In this document: positions 36,801-46,894 of the stretch, in pieces
How the letters are laid out: each line of letters starts with the position of its first letter
How positions within the stretch are numbered: position 1 is the first letter of the stretch
NCBI GenBank assembly: GCA_900609035.2
Contig: UXAT02000007.1
Span: forward strand, 1-64,000
Origin: Candidatus Defluviicoccus seviourii
Lineage (GTDB): Bacteria > Pseudomonadota > Alphaproteobacteria > Rhodospirillales > Defluviicoccaceae
DNA: 64,000 nucleotides
Direction of reading: 5' to 3'
Translations under genes and position numbers: made by a program
The notes under the pieces: model-generated
Seen by the model: only the letters and a program-made list of their open reading frames with translations
What the model was told of the DNA's origin: nothing
Database searches by the model: none

Positions 36801-38024
36801 TCACTTGGCCGCCGCGAGCCGCTCCTCGGCGCGTTCCAGCACGTTGTGATAGCGGGCAAGAAAGGACTTGATGTTCTTGACCGCCTGGCGGATGCGGTGC
36901 CGGTTTTCGACCAGCGCGAAGCGGACGTAACCGTCGCCGTGCTCGCCGAAGCCGACGCCGGGCGAGACCGCCACCTTCGCCTCGCGCAGGAGCATCTTCG
37001 AGAACTCCAGCGAGCCTAAGTGGCGAAAGGCGGGCGGGATCGGCGCCCAGGCGAACATCGTTGCCGCTGGCGACGGCACTTCCCAGCCGGCGGTGGCCAG
37101 CCCGGAGATGAGGACGTCGCGCCGCTCCCGGTAGCGCCGGCGCATCTCCTCGACGCACGCCTGCGGGCCGTTCAGTGCCGCGGTGGCAGCGACCTGCACC
37201 GGCGTGAACGCGCCGTAGTCGAGATAGGACTTGACCCGCCCCAGCGCCGCAACGAGGCGCGCGTTGCCACAGGCGAAGCCAATCCGCCAGCCCGGCATCG
37301 AATAGGTCTTGCTCATCGACGTGAACTCGACCGTGATGTCGCGGGCGCCGGGGATCTGCAGCATCGAGGGCGGCGGGTTGCCATCGAAGTAGATCTCGGC
37401 GTAGGCGACATCCGAGAGGATGTAGATGCCGTGATGGCGGCAGAATTCCACGACCTGCCCATAAAAATCGAGATCGGCCACTTCCGTGGTCGGGTTGTTC
37501 GGATAGTTGAGCACCAGTGCTGTCGGCTTCGGCACGCTGTGGACAACCGCGCGCTCAAGAGCCGCCATGAAGGTCTCGTCGGTCCGGACCGGAATGTTGC
37601 GGACGGCGGCACCGGCGATGATGAAACCGAACTGGTGAATGGGGTAGCTCGGGTTTGGCACCATCATGACGTCGCCAGGACTCGAGATCGCCTGCGCCAG
37701 GTTGGCCAAGCCTTCCTTCGAGCCGAGGGTCACCACCGCTTCCCTCTCGGGATCGATCTCGCAGCCGAACCTGCGGCCGTAATAGCCGGCAATCGCCCGC
37801 CGCAATCCCTTGATGCCGCGCGATTCCGAATAGCGATGCGTGCGCGGGTCACGGACGGTTTCGGTCAGCTTATCGACGATGTGCGGAGGCGTCGGGAAAT
37901 CCGGGTTGCCCATGCCAAAGTCGATGATGTCGTCGCCGGTGGCGCGCGCCTTCGCCTTCATCGCGTTGACTTCGGCAAACACGTAAGGCGGCAGGCGGCG
38001 AATCTTGTAGAACTCTGTTTCCAT
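36801..38024 (-). CDS. class I aminotransferase, AlaC/LL-DAP-aminotransferase-like
   Basis: 407 aa PLP enzyme. FGMGNPDFPTPPHIV, NPSYPIHQFGFIIAG, NYPNNPTTEVADLDFY and the PLP lysine in FTSMSKTYSMPGWRIGFACGN are all present. The sequence type is shared by alanine transaminase AlaC and by enzymes annotated as LL-diaminopimelate aminotransferases; position next to hom suggests work in aspartate-family or alanine/glutamate metabolism. The ATG at 38024 is favoured because AGGTGAGAG lies just before it; an upstream ATG at 38042 adds six residues. Confidence 0.9.
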   Translation of the reverse strand: METEFYKIRRLPPYVFAEVNAMKAKARATGDDIIDFGMGNPDFPTPPHIVDKLTETVRDPRTHRYSESRGIKGLRRAIAGYYGRRFGCEIDPEREAVVTLGSKEGLANLAQAISSPGDVMMVPNPSYPIHQFGFIIAGAAVRNIPVRTDETFMAALERAVVHSVPKPTALVLNYPNNPTTEVADLDFYGQVVEFCRHHGIYILSDVAYAEIYFDGNPPPSMLQIPGARDITVEFTSMSKTYSMPGWRIGFACGNARLVAALGRVKSYLDYGAFTPVQVAATAALNGPQACVEEMRRRYRERRDVLISGLATAGWEVPSPAATMFAWAPIPPAFRHLGSLEFSKMLLREAKVAVSPGVGFGEHGDGYVRFALVENRHRIRQAVKNIKSFLARYHNVLERAEERLAAAK

Positions 38025-38212
38025 GTCTCTCACCTTGGGCATCCGGCGTGCTGGACCAAGCTTCAGGGCGCCGACCGCGCCCGGCTTTGCCCATCGGGCT
38101 CGGTCGAGGCTGGCGGGCGGGTGGCAGCGGTTGCCCGTTCTTGCATCCGCCCTGCATACTCCATCCGTGCCGCCGCTTCCACAAAAGCCGCATTAAGAGC
38201 CGCATTCTGGGG

Positions 38213-38500
38213 CTAGTTCGCGCTGCGAATGGCCTGCGCCGCGTCCCGGTCGCGGGTCAGCTCACCCATGAGGCGCTGCCGTTCGGCGGCTGGCGTGGTC
38301 ACCGGGCGGGCTGGTACATCGGCCAGATTCGGGAAGGGCTTGTTGGTCGAATCGGTCGCGTCGGCATCATCACCGGCGCACCCGCTCAAGAGCGCGCACA
38401 AGAGGGCAGCGGCGAGGCTGAAGCGCGGGTGGAGGGCGGCGGCGTGCTGGTTCGCCGGTTGCCCGTAATCCGTTTGGCGCTGTAAGGCTTGCCAGATCAT
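38213..38500 (-). CDS. small lipoprotein
   Basis: 95 aa. A hydrophobic segment FSLAAALLCALLSGC ends in a lipobox (Cys about 41), so the mature chain of about 55 residues is anchored to a membrane. It continues as an acidic AGDDADATDSTN linker and then PFPNLADVPARPVTTPAAERQRLMGELTRDRDAAQ, a module I recognise at the N-terminus of several alphaproteobacterial OmpA-like or cell-envelope proteins. The function is unknown. It diverges from phaC across a 78-bp gap. The N-terminal 27 residues before the hydrophobic stretch are long for a signal peptide, and a later start is possible. Confidence 0.72.
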   Translation of the reverse strand: MIWQALQRQTDYGQPANQHAAALHPRFSLAAALLCALLSGCAGDDADATDSTNKPFPNLADVPARPVTTPAAERQRLMGELTRDRDAAQAIRSAN

Positions 38501-38578
38501 GCTAGGCTTTCGGAAATCACGACAAAGGCTATGCGGCGCGCGGGTCACTCCCCGCGAGGGGATCGTAAGGAAGAGCCA

Positions 38579-40348
38579 GTGGCCGAGCAACAGGGGGAAG
38601 ACGGATCGATGACACTCGCCGAAGTTGCGGCGCGCAGCCGTCGGCTGCTCATCGACTGGCTTGGCCGCAACGGTTACCCGATTGCCTCGTCGTCGATTGC
38701 CGATCCGTTCGACATCTGCACCACCTTTCTCGAGTTGACGTCGCGCATGATGACGCAGCCGAGAAAGATCGTGAATGCCCACGTGGCGCTGTGGAAGGAT
38801 TACCTCGACCTTTGGCAGAGCACGACCGCACGCCTGCTTGGCGAGCCCTACCAGCCGGGGACGTCGCGCACCGAGCCCGATCCGCGCTTTATCGACGATG
38901 CCTGGGAAGACAGCGACATCTTCAATTTCATCAAGCATTCGTATCTGCTGACGTCGCGCTGGCTGTTGCGCACCATCCGCGGTGTCGACGGCGTAAACCC
39001 GGCCACACTGCAGCACGCTGACTACTACACACGTCAGTTCGTGAACGCGCTCTCGCCTTCGAACTTTGCCCTCACCAATCCGGAAGTCATCCGGGCGACC
39101 TTCGAAACCCGCGGCGAGAACCTGATCAACGGCTTCAAGAACCTTCTCACTGACCTCGATTGGGCCAGCGCCGCCTTTGGCTTGGGCGGTCCCGGTAAGC
39201 CCTTCCTCCTTGGCCGGAATGTCGCGGCGACACCGGGCAAGGTGATCAACCGCACCGAGATGATGGAGATCATCCAGTACGAGCCGCTGACCCCCAGTGT
39301 GCATCGGCGGCCGCTTCTGCTGGTGCCGCCGTGGATCAACAAGTTCTACCTGTTTGACCTGCGGCCTGAGAACTCGTGGATCCGGTTCGCGCTGGAGCAG
39401 GGCCACACGGTGTTCGCGATTTCGTGGGTCAATCCGAACGAATGGCTGGCGAGCCGGTCGTTCGAGGATTACGTGCTGCGCGGCATCGTCGCGGCGCTTG
39501 ATTCCATCGAGACGGTCACCGGTGAGAACCGCATCAACGCGGTCGGTTATTGCATCGGCGGCACGCTGCTCGCAACGGCGCTTGCGTACCTGGCCGCGCG
39601 CGGCGATGAGCGGATCGCGAGCGCGAGCCTCTTGGCGACGATGCTGGACTTCTCGATGCCGGGCGAACTCGGCATCACGATCGATGAGGCGGCGATCGCC
39701 TGCCTGGAGGAGAAATCAGCCCAGCGCGGCTACCTCGACGGACCCGATATCGCCATTCTCTACAACATGCTGCGGGAAAGCGATCTGATCTGGACCTTTA
39801 CCGTCAATACCTACCTGCTCGGCAAGGACCCGTTCCCGTTCGACTTCCTGTACTGGAATGCCGATACGACACGGCTGCCGCACGCGTTGCACAGCTATTA
39901 TCTGCGCAATTTCTACCAGCATAACCGGCTGCTGGAACGGGGCGGGATCAGCATCGCCGGCGAGCGCATCGATCTGAAGAAGGTCAAGATCCCGACGTAT
40001 TTTCTTGCCACCCGCGAAGATCACATCGCACCGTGGAAATCGGTTTACGCCGGCATGCGATTGCTGGGGGGCACGCCTCAATTCACGCTCGCTGACTGCG
40101 GCCACGTCACCGGCGTCATCAATCCGCCGGCGGCCAACACCTATCAACACTGGGTGAACGCCAAGACGCCGGTCAATCCGGACGAATGGCTGGGCAGCGC
40201 CCACCGCGAACGTGGCTCCTGGTGGCTGCACTGGAACGCCTGGCTGACCAAGCAGTCCGACGCGGAGACCGTGCCGGCGCGCATGCCCGGCGGCGGCTTG
40301 GCTGTCCTCGGCGATGCGCCTGGGTCCTACGTGCGCGACGGAGCCTGA
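38579..40348 (+). CDS. phaC: class I poly(3-hydroxyalkanoate) synthase
   Basis: 589 aa enzyme polymerising (R)-3-hydroxyacyl-CoA into storage polyester on granule surfaces. The lipase-like box AVGYCIGGTLLA has the catalytic Cys (about 325); Asp (about 481) in REDHIAPW and His (about 509) in CGHVTGVINPP complete the triad. The N-terminal PhaC domain is recognisable by FIKHSYLLTSRWLL and NFALTNPEVIRAT. The GTG at 38579 has AAGGA seven bases upstream; an ATG ten codons later is also possible. No phaA, phaB or phasin gene is next to it, so the pathway is dispersed. Confidence 0.95.
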   Translation: MAEQQGEDGSMTLAEVAARSRRLLIDWLGRNGYPIASSSIADPFDICTTFLELTSRMMTQPRKIVNAHVALWKDYLDLWQSTTARLLGEPYQPGTSRTEPDPRFIDDAWEDSDIFNFIKHSYLLTSRWLLRTIRGVDGVNPATLQHADYYTRQFVNALSPSNFALTNPEVIRATFETRGENLINGFKNLLTDLDWASAAFGLGGPGKPFLLGRNVAATPGKVINRTEMMEIIQYEPLTPSVHRRPLLLVPPWINKFYLFDLRPENSWIRFALEQGHTVFAISWVNPNEWLASRSFEDYVLRGIVAALDSIETVTGENRINAVGYCIGGTLLATALAYLAARGDERIASASLLATMLDFSMPGELGITIDEAAIACLEEKSAQRGYLDGPDIAILYNMLRESDLIWTFTVNTYLLGKDPFPFDFLYWNADTTRLPHALHSYYLRNFYQHNRLLERGGISIAGERIDLKKVKIPTYFLATREDHIAPWKSVYAGMRLLGGTPQFTLADCGHVTGVINPPAANTYQHWVNAKTPVNPDEWLGSAHRERGSWWLHWNAWLTKQSDAETVPARMPGGGLAVLGDAPGSYVRDGA

Positions 40349-40374
40349 AGCCCGGTCGCGCCGGGCGGCCCTCG

Positions 40375-41400
40375 TCAGTGCCGGCCGCCGGCCGTGGCAG
40401 TGGCAGTGGCAGTGGAAAGCGGCTCGAGCGCCTCATCCACACCCAGCAGCGCGCATGCGGCGGCGAACGGGTCGATGGCCCGCTCCAGGCCGCGATCGAG
40501 CAGGCGTTCCAGCGTCTCTCGGCTCTGGCGCAACAGGCGCTCGCGAACGATGTCCTCGGCCGACTTGAGGATCCGCATCTCCAGGATCTTGCGCCTGCGA
40601 TCGGCGATCTCGCCGCTCTCGTACAGATGGGTGCGGTGGGCGTCGATGGCGCCCACGAGCTCAGCAATGCCCTCGCGCTTCTGCGCGCTGGTGGCGAGAA
40701 CCGGTGTCATCCAGGCGGACTGCTCGCGCGCGAGCGAGCCCAGCCGCAGCATCGTCTTTAGATCGGCGACCGTCTCCGCCGCCTCGATCTTGTCGCACTT
40801 GCTGACGATGTGGATATCGGCGATCTCCAGCACGCCGGCCTTGATTGCCTGGATTTCGTCACCGAGGCCGGGCGCCGAGACGACCACGACCGTGTGCGCC
40901 GACTGGACGATGTCGACTTCATCCTGCCCGACGCCCACCGTCTCGACGATCACCACGTCGAAACCCGCGGCGTCGAGGATATCAATGACATCGTGGCTGG
41001 CACGCGCGAGGCCGCCCAGCGCGCCGCGGGTCGCCAGCGAGCGGATGAACACGCCGGGATCGCCGGAAAGCTCCAGCATGCGGATGCGGTCGCCCAGGAT
41101 GGCGCCGCCGGAGAACGGGCTCGACGGGTCGACGGCGACGATGCCGACGGTGCGGTCGATCTCGCGCAGCTTCTGCGTCAGTGCGCGCACCATCGTCGAC
41201 TTGCCGCTGCCGGGAACGCCGGTGATGCCGACCACGTGCGCGCGGCCGGTGTGGCGGTGGATCGCCGAGAGCGCGGCCCGGCCGCGACGGCCGCTCGATT
41301 CCGCGACCGACATCATCCGCGCAATGCTCTTGCGGTGGCCAGCCTGCACATCGCGAACGAGGGCGAGAGCGGCCGCCTCCGCACCGGCGTGGCTGCTCAC
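40375..41400 (-). CDS. meaB: MeaB/ArgK-type GTPase, methylmalonyl-CoA mutase chaperone
   Basis: 341 aa G3E-family GTPase that protects and reloads B12-dependent acyl-CoA mutases. The P-loop GITGVPGSGKST is at about 54-65, VDPSSPFSGGAILGDRIRM is the family switch I region, and ETVGVGQDEVD is switch II. The base-recognition motif reads SKCD instead of NKxD, which is odd. The C-terminus is a Thr-Ala run encoded by nearly four copies of a GTGGCA hexamer (40394-40415 on +). Start is a GTG in GTGA overlapping the carbonic-anhydrase-like gene. No mutase gene is in the window. Confidence 0.93.
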   Translation of the reverse strand: MSSHAGAEAAALALVRDVQAGHRKSIARMMSVAESSGRRGRAALSAIHRHTGRAHVVGITGVPGSGKSTMVRALTQKLREIDRTVGIVAVDPSSPFSGGAILGDRIRMLELSGDPGVFIRSLATRGALGGLARASHDVIDILDAAGFDVVIVETVGVGQDEVDIVQSAHTVVVVSAPGLGDEIQAIKAGVLEIADIHIVSKCDKIEAAETVADLKTMLRLGSLAREQSAWMTPVLATSAQKREGIAELVGAIDAHRTHLYESGEIADRRRKILEMRILKSAEDIVRERLLRQSRETLERLLDRGLERAIDPFAAACALLGVDEALEPLSTATATATAGGRH

Positions 41401-41936
41401 GCGCGTTCTCCTGCCGCGACGGCGTCGCGGTGCTCTTTCGCCAGGCCCACGTAGCGGGGGATGGTGCGGGCGATCACGGCCCGCTCGGCGTCGCCGACAT
41501 CGCGCATCAGCCGCGCCGGCGAGCCCGCCCACAGCTGACCGGTCGCGATCCGCCTGCCAGGCGTGAGCAGCGCGCCGGCCGCAAGCATGCCGCCCGTCTC
41601 GACCACGCAATCGTCCATGATGGTGGCGCGCATGCCAATGAAGCAGCCCGATTGCAGCGTGCAGGCGTGCAGGAGAACCATGTGGCCGAGGGTCACTTCG
41701 TCGCCGATGAAGGTGCCCTGGCCGTCCTTGGAGACGTGGATGATCGTGCCGTCCTGGATGTTGGTGCGCGCGCCGATGCGGATGATGTTGACGTCGCCGC
41801 GGATGATGCAGCCGAACCAGATGCCGGCGTCCTCGCCGATCTCAACGTCGCCGATGACGGTTGCCGTCGGTGCGATGAAGGCCGAAGGAGCGATCTTGGG
41901 CAGGATGTCGCGATAGGGAAGGATGATACCGGCCAT
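41397..41936 (-). CDS. gamma-carbonic-anhydrase-family hexapeptide protein
   Basis: 179 aa left-handed beta-helix protein of the YrdA/PaaY group. Repeated hexapeptides run from about residue 15 to 130 (FIAPTATVIGDVEIGEDAGIW, IGARTNIQDGTIIHVS, IGDEVTLGHMVLLHACTLQ, IGMRATIMDDCVVETG). The zinc histidines expected for this fold are present (IHVS, LGHMVLLHAC). It may hydrate CO2 or act as an acyl-CoA thioesterase as PaaY does; the sequence alone does not decide. The stop overlaps the meaB start. Confidence 0.92.
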   Translation of the reverse strand: MAGIILPYRDILPKIAPSAFIAPTATVIGDVEIGEDAGIWFGCIIRGDVNIIRIGARTNIQDGTIIHVSKDGQGTFIGDEVTLGHMVLLHACTLQSGCFIGMRATIMDDCVVETGGMLAAGALLTPGRRIATGQLWAGSPARLMRDVGDAERAVIARTIPRYVGLAKEHRDAVAAGERA

Positions 41937-41948
41937 TGTTGTCCCGCT

Positions 41949-42653
41949 TCACGTTTGCAGCCAGTAGCGGAGCACGGCACTCACGGCCTGCGGCTGCTCC
42001 AGCGCCGCGAGATGGCCGCATTCCTCAATCGCGACCAAGACCGCGCGCGGGATTTTCTCTGCCATTTCGGTGGCCATGGCAAGGGGCGTCAACAGGTCCT
42101 GGCGGCCGCACAGGACGACGGTGGGACAGTGGATCAGGCCCAAGTCGCGCCGGCTGTCCGGACGGCCCATGATCGCCCGTTGCTGGCGGATGAAGGCATC
42201 GCGGCCGACCCGCTCCGCCATTGCGAAGATGGCATTGGCAAGCGGTTCGTCGTTGACCCGCTCGCGGTGAACCAGGAGCGGCAGCAGCCGTCGGGTCACG
42301 CCCTTGAATTCGCCGGAGCGCGCGAGGCCAATCAGCGCCCAGCGGTCGGCGCTCTGCTGCGGGCTGTCGGCGCGGGCATTGGTGTCAAGGAGGGCGAGGC
42401 GGGCAACGCGCTCCGGTGCCTGGCGGATGATTTCGAGCGCGACGTAGCCGCCCATCGACAGCCCGGCGAGTGCGAACTGCTCGGGTGCTTCGGCCAGAAC
42501 CTGGCTGGCCATTGCGCCGATTGTCTCCTGGCTGGTGAGATCGGCGACACTCACATCGGCGATGTCGGCGAGTGCCTGGCTCTGGTGCTGCCAGAGCACG
42601 CCATCGCACAACAGGCCGGGCAGAAGGATCAGGGGCGGCCTGCTGGCAACCAT
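41949..42653 (-). CDS. alpha/beta-fold hydrolase
   Basis: 234 aa serine hydrolase. The N-terminal LILLPGLLCDGVLWQHQ provides the oxyanion loop, the nucleophile elbow is LAGLSMGGYVALEI (Ser about 86), and IEECGHLAALEQP gives the catalytic His (about 213). The size and the small cap resemble 3-oxoadipate enol-lactonase-like and MhpC-like esterases, but no aromatic pathway lies nearby, so no substrate is assigned. It lies 12 bp upstream of the carbonic-anhydrase-like gene. Confidence 0.9.
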   Translation of the reverse strand: MVASRPPLILLPGLLCDGVLWQHQSQALADIADVSVADLTSQETIGAMASQVLAEAPEQFALAGLSMGGYVALEIIRQAPERVARLALLDTNARADSPQQSADRWALIGLARSGEFKGVTRRLLPLLVHRERVNDEPLANAIFAMAERVGRDAFIRQQRAIMGRPDSRRDLGLIHCPTVVLCGRQDLLTPLAMATEMAEKIPRAVLVAIEECGHLAALEQPQAVSAVLRYWLQT

Positions 42654-42678
42654 GGATGCTCGCCTTTTCCGGCCAGAG

Positions 42679-43221
42679 CTACTTGATGAGGGCGGAGACT
42701 TCCTTGAATTCCGGTGTCCCGGCGCGGCGCAGCCACTCGAACACCACCATTTCCGTGGTGACGATCACCGCACCTGCCGTGCGCAGCCGCTGCATGGCGT
42801 GCTTGTGGCTTAAAGGGACGCGTGACGACGTCGCATCGGCGACAACGAACACGCGCACGCCATCTTCGAGCAACTGTTCCGCCGTCTGCAGCACGCAGAC
42901 ATGGGCCTCGATGCCGGCGATCACGGCCTGCGCCCGGCCCAAGGCCCGAAAGCGGGCCGCAAAATCCCGCTCCGCCATGCAGGAAAAGGCCATCTTCTCG
43001 ATGACGGAGCCCGCTGGCAGCAGCGGTTCGAGTTCGGCCACGGTCGGTCCCAGCCCCTTGCGGTACTGCTCGGAAACGAGGACGGGGACATCGAGGCGAG
43101 CCGCTGCCTTCAAGAGGACGGACGCGTTGGCGACAACTGCCTCGGCGGCCGACATTTTCGGCAGCAGGCGGGCTTGGATATCAACGATCAGAAGGCTGGA
43201 GGTGTCGGGATCGATCAACAT
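42679..43221 (-). CDS. isochorismatase-like cysteine hydrolase
   Basis: 180 aa. The fold-defining LLIVDIQARLLPKM (catalytic Asp about 14), SEQYRKGLGPT, EKMAFSCM (Lys about 79) and the nucleophilic Cys in GIEAHVCVLQTAEQLLEDG are present. It is closest in pattern to the YcaC-related hydrolases, whose substrates are mostly unknown; isochorismatase activity itself is unlikely. It starts the minus-strand run that continues through the hydrolase, hexapeptide protein and meaB. Confidence 0.9.
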   Translation of the reverse strand: MLIDPDTSSLLIVDIQARLLPKMSAAEAVVANASVLLKAAARLDVPVLVSEQYRKGLGPTVAELEPLLPAGSVIEKMAFSCMAERDFAARFRALGRAQAVIAGIEAHVCVLQTAEQLLEDGVRVFVVADATSSRVPLSHKHAMQRLRTAGAVIVTTEMVVFEWLRRAGTPEFKEVSALIK

Positions 43222-43315
43222 CGGTAACTGTCCTGAACAATGCGCTCAATCAGGTTATGCAGGCCACATTTGGTCACACCGGAGCGGGTTTTTTTCCCTT
43301 CCCTCGGCGTGGACA

Positions 43316-43343
43316 TTGACTCCGATCCGCCAACACCTATCAT
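43316..43343 (+). promoter_or_regulatory. promoter of the DEAD-box helicase
   Basis: TTGACT (43316-43321), 16 bp, TATCAT (43338-43343): both boxes match 5/6. The transcript would start near 43350. An inverted repeat CCTATCA (43336-43342) with TGATAGG (43372-43378) overlaps the -10 box. Confidence 0.68.
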
Positions 43344-43413
43344 CCGGGCGCGTGACTTTAAACCTTCCTGGTGATAGGGGCCTTCGTCCGTCGGGATGCG
43401 GCCTCGGGGCTTA

Positions 43414-44901
<1,488 letters not shown>

Positions 44902-45034
44902 TCCGGCCACTGGCTATACGGCCCACCGGCTGCCTCCGACGCCTTCGAATAGGGGCTCGTGCAGCGACCCAATCGGGCGATTCACGCCCGAGCAAGGTTG
45001 TCGCTGCACAACATATTGAATCGCGTGCACTTTC

Positions 45035-45066
45035 GGCACAAACAGGATGTAAGCCCTGTTTGTGCC
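45035..45066. repeat. perfect 12-bp inverted repeat
   Basis: GGCACAAACAGG and its exact complement flank an 8-nt loop, 6 bp past the stop of the minus-strand lipoprotein gene. It is probably a terminator or 3' end stabiliser of that gene, although no T-run follows on the minus strand. Confidence 0.8.
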
Positions 45067-45072
45067 AGCGCA

Positions 45073-45405
45073 CTAGCCGCCCGGTGCGGCGGCAACGCAG
45101 TCGAAATGCGCCTCCCACGGCGTCAACAGCGGGCAGCTGCCGATGCTGTCCCGGCGGTTGCGCGCTTCCTTGCCATACTTTTCGCACGCTGCCGCGGCCA
45201 ACGCCTCGACCCCGGCCTTGCTCGCGGCCAAGCCGCTGAAGCAGATGGTCACCTGGTTGAGGTCCGCCGGCACTTTGCGGAAGGTCGGGGCGTTCCGATT
45301 GAACTCGTCCGCCGTGTAGACGTAAGGATCCATCGCCCCGCAGCCTTGAAGGCCAGCGGTGAGGATGAGGAACAGGGCAAGGCAACGTCGGGTGCTTCGT
45401 GTCAT
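45073..45405 (-). CDS. small cysteine-containing lipoprotein
   Basis: 110 aa. The signal RRCLALFLILTAGLQGC ends in a lipobox (Cys about 22). The mature part PYVYTADEFNRNAPTFRKVPADLNQVTICFSGLAASKAGVEALAAAACEKYGK continues to CPLLTPWEAHFDC and carries four further cysteines, which could form disulfides in the periplasm. TICF and the AxACEKYG pattern recur in hypothetical alphaproteobacterial lipoproteins, but I know no function. Start at 45405 is preceded by a weak CTGGGG. It diverges from ubiX. Confidence 0.75.
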   Translation of the reverse strand: MTRSTRRCLALFLILTAGLQGCGAMDPYVYTADEFNRNAPTFRKVPADLNQVTICFSGLAASKAGVEALAAAACEKYGKEARNRRDSIGSCPLLTPWEAHFDCVAAAPGG

Positions 45406-45530
45406 CGCGGCCCCAGGTTCTAGCGGTAAACACCCGCTCGCGCCACCGCGCTTGTTTCCGCGTTCACACACCCGCACTATGACGATGCAGCCTGCGGCCG
45501 GCCCGGCGCAGAACAAGGAACCTCGGCCCC

Positions 45531-46094
45531 ATGCCTCTTCCCGTGCTTGTCGGCATCAGCGGCGCGACCGGCGTGATCTACGCTGTCGAACTGCTGCGGG
45601 CGCTGAAACAGCTCGGACAACCGGTCCATCTGATCGTCTCGGAGATGGGCGCGCGCACGCTTGCGATTGAAACCGATCTGAGCCTGGACGACCTGCGCGG
45701 CCTTGCCGACGTGACCTACAGCAACAAGGATTTGGCGGCCGCTGTTTCCGGCGGCTCCTTCCGCACCGCCGGAATGGTCGTAGCACCATGCTCGGTGAAG
45801 ACGCTGTCCGGCATCGCCAACAGCTTTTCCGTCAACCTCATGATCCGGGCCGCCGACGTGACGCTGAAGGAACGCCGGCCGCTCGTGCTCCTGTTTCGCG
45901 AGACGCCGCTGCATGCCGGGCATCTGCGGCTGATGCTGCGGGCGACGGAGATGGGGGCGGTCATCATGCCGCCGTTGCCGGCGTTCTACACGCGGCCGCA
46001 GACGATCGGGGAAATCGTCCAGCAGACGGTCGGACGGGCGCTCGATCACCTCGGCATCGAGCATCAGCTGATCGCGCGCTGGTCCGGCGCTTAA
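45531..46094 (+). CDS. ubiX: flavin prenyltransferase UbiX
   Basis: 187 aa. UbiX attaches a dimethylallyl group to FMN to make the prenyl-FMN cofactor for UbiD decarboxylases in ubiquinone synthesis. FMN-binding GISGATGVIYAVELL is at the N-terminus, followed by MVVAPCSVKTLSGIANSFSVNLMIRAADV and LVLLFRETPLHAGHLRLM. AAGGA precedes the ATG. The 3' end overlaps potI by 4 bp, convergently. No ubiD is nearby. Confidence 0.95.
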   Translation: MPLPVLVGISGATGVIYAVELLRALKQLGQPVHLIVSEMGARTLAIETDLSLDDLRGLADVTYSNKDLAAAVSGGSFRTAGMVVAPCSVKTLSGIANSFSVNLMIRAADVTLKERRPLVLLFRETPLHAGHLRLMLRATEMGAVIMPPLPAFYTRPQTIGEIVQQTVGRALDHLGIEHQLIARWSGA

Positions 46095-46894
46095 GCCTTG
46101 CGCTTTTGGCCGTCGGCGAAGCGCCGCTTCTGGATCAGCGTTGCGGTGATGACGCCGAGCGTGACGAAGCCGATCAGGACGGTCGAGACGGCATTGATCT
46201 CCGGCGTCACGCCGAGGCGAACCTGGCTGTAGATGCGCATCGGCAGCGTCGTCGCGCCCGGCCCGGTGGTGAAGCTTGCAACCACGAGGTCGTCCAGCGA
46301 CAGCGTGAACGCGAGGAGCCAGCCCGAGACGAGTGCGGGAGCGATCACCGGCAGCGTGATGACGAAGAAGGTCTTGAGCGGTGAGGCGCCTAAGTCCATC
46401 GCCGCTTCCTCAAGGATGATGTCGAAGGTCAACAGCCGCGACTGCACGATGACCGCGACGTAGGCGCTGGCAAACGTCGTGTGCGCAACGGCCACGGTCC
46501 AGAACCCGCGCGCCCAGTCGAGGCTCACGAACAAGAGCAGCAGCGACAGCCCGGTGATGACTTCCGGCATCACCAGCGGGGCAAAGACCAGGCCGGAGAA
46601 GACCGTCCGGCCGGGAAAGCGGGTGAAGCGGGCGAGCGTGACACCTGCCAGCGTTCCCAGCACGAGAGCCAGGCTCGCCGATACCAGCCCGATCCGCACC
46701 GTGACCCAGGCAGCGTCCATCAGTTGCCGATTGCGCAGCATCTCGCCGTACCATTTCAGCGAAAAGCCGCCCCAGACGGTGACCAGGCGTGACTCGTTGA
46801 AGGAGAAGGCGACCAGCAGCAGGATCGGCAAATAGAGGAAGGCGAAGCCGCAGGTGAGAGCCAGCACCGTCGCTGGTGTGAAGCCGGCCTTCAT
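46091..46894 (-). CDS. potI: putrescine/spermidine ABC transporter permease PotI
   Basis: 267 aa inner-membrane permease with six helices. The EAA loop reads EEAAMDLGASPLKTFFVITLP (about 160-180), the contact site for the ATPase. SFNESRLVTVWGGFSLKWYGEML is the usual PotI/PotC N-terminal periplasmic segment. It is the last gene of the potF-G-H-I run; its ATG overlaps the potH stop. Confidence 0.95.
   Translation of the reverse strand: MKAGFTPATVLALTCGFAFLYLPILLLVAFSFNESRLVTVWGGFSLKWYGEMLRNRQLMDAAWVTVRIGLVSASLALVLGTLAGVTLARFTRFPGRTVFSGLVFAPLVMPEVITGLSLLLLFVSLDWARGFWTVAVAHTTFASAYVAVIVQSRLLTFDIILEEAAMDLGASPLKTFFVITLPVIAPALVSGWLLAFTLSLDDLVVASFTTGPGATTLPMRIYSQVRLGVTPEINAVSTVLIGFVTLGVITATLIQKRRFADGQKRKA

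Noticed and set aside
35121..37019. 632-codon plus-strand frame opposite hom
   Set aside because: Antisense mirror of homoserine dehydrogenase and recJ, both complete on the minus strand.
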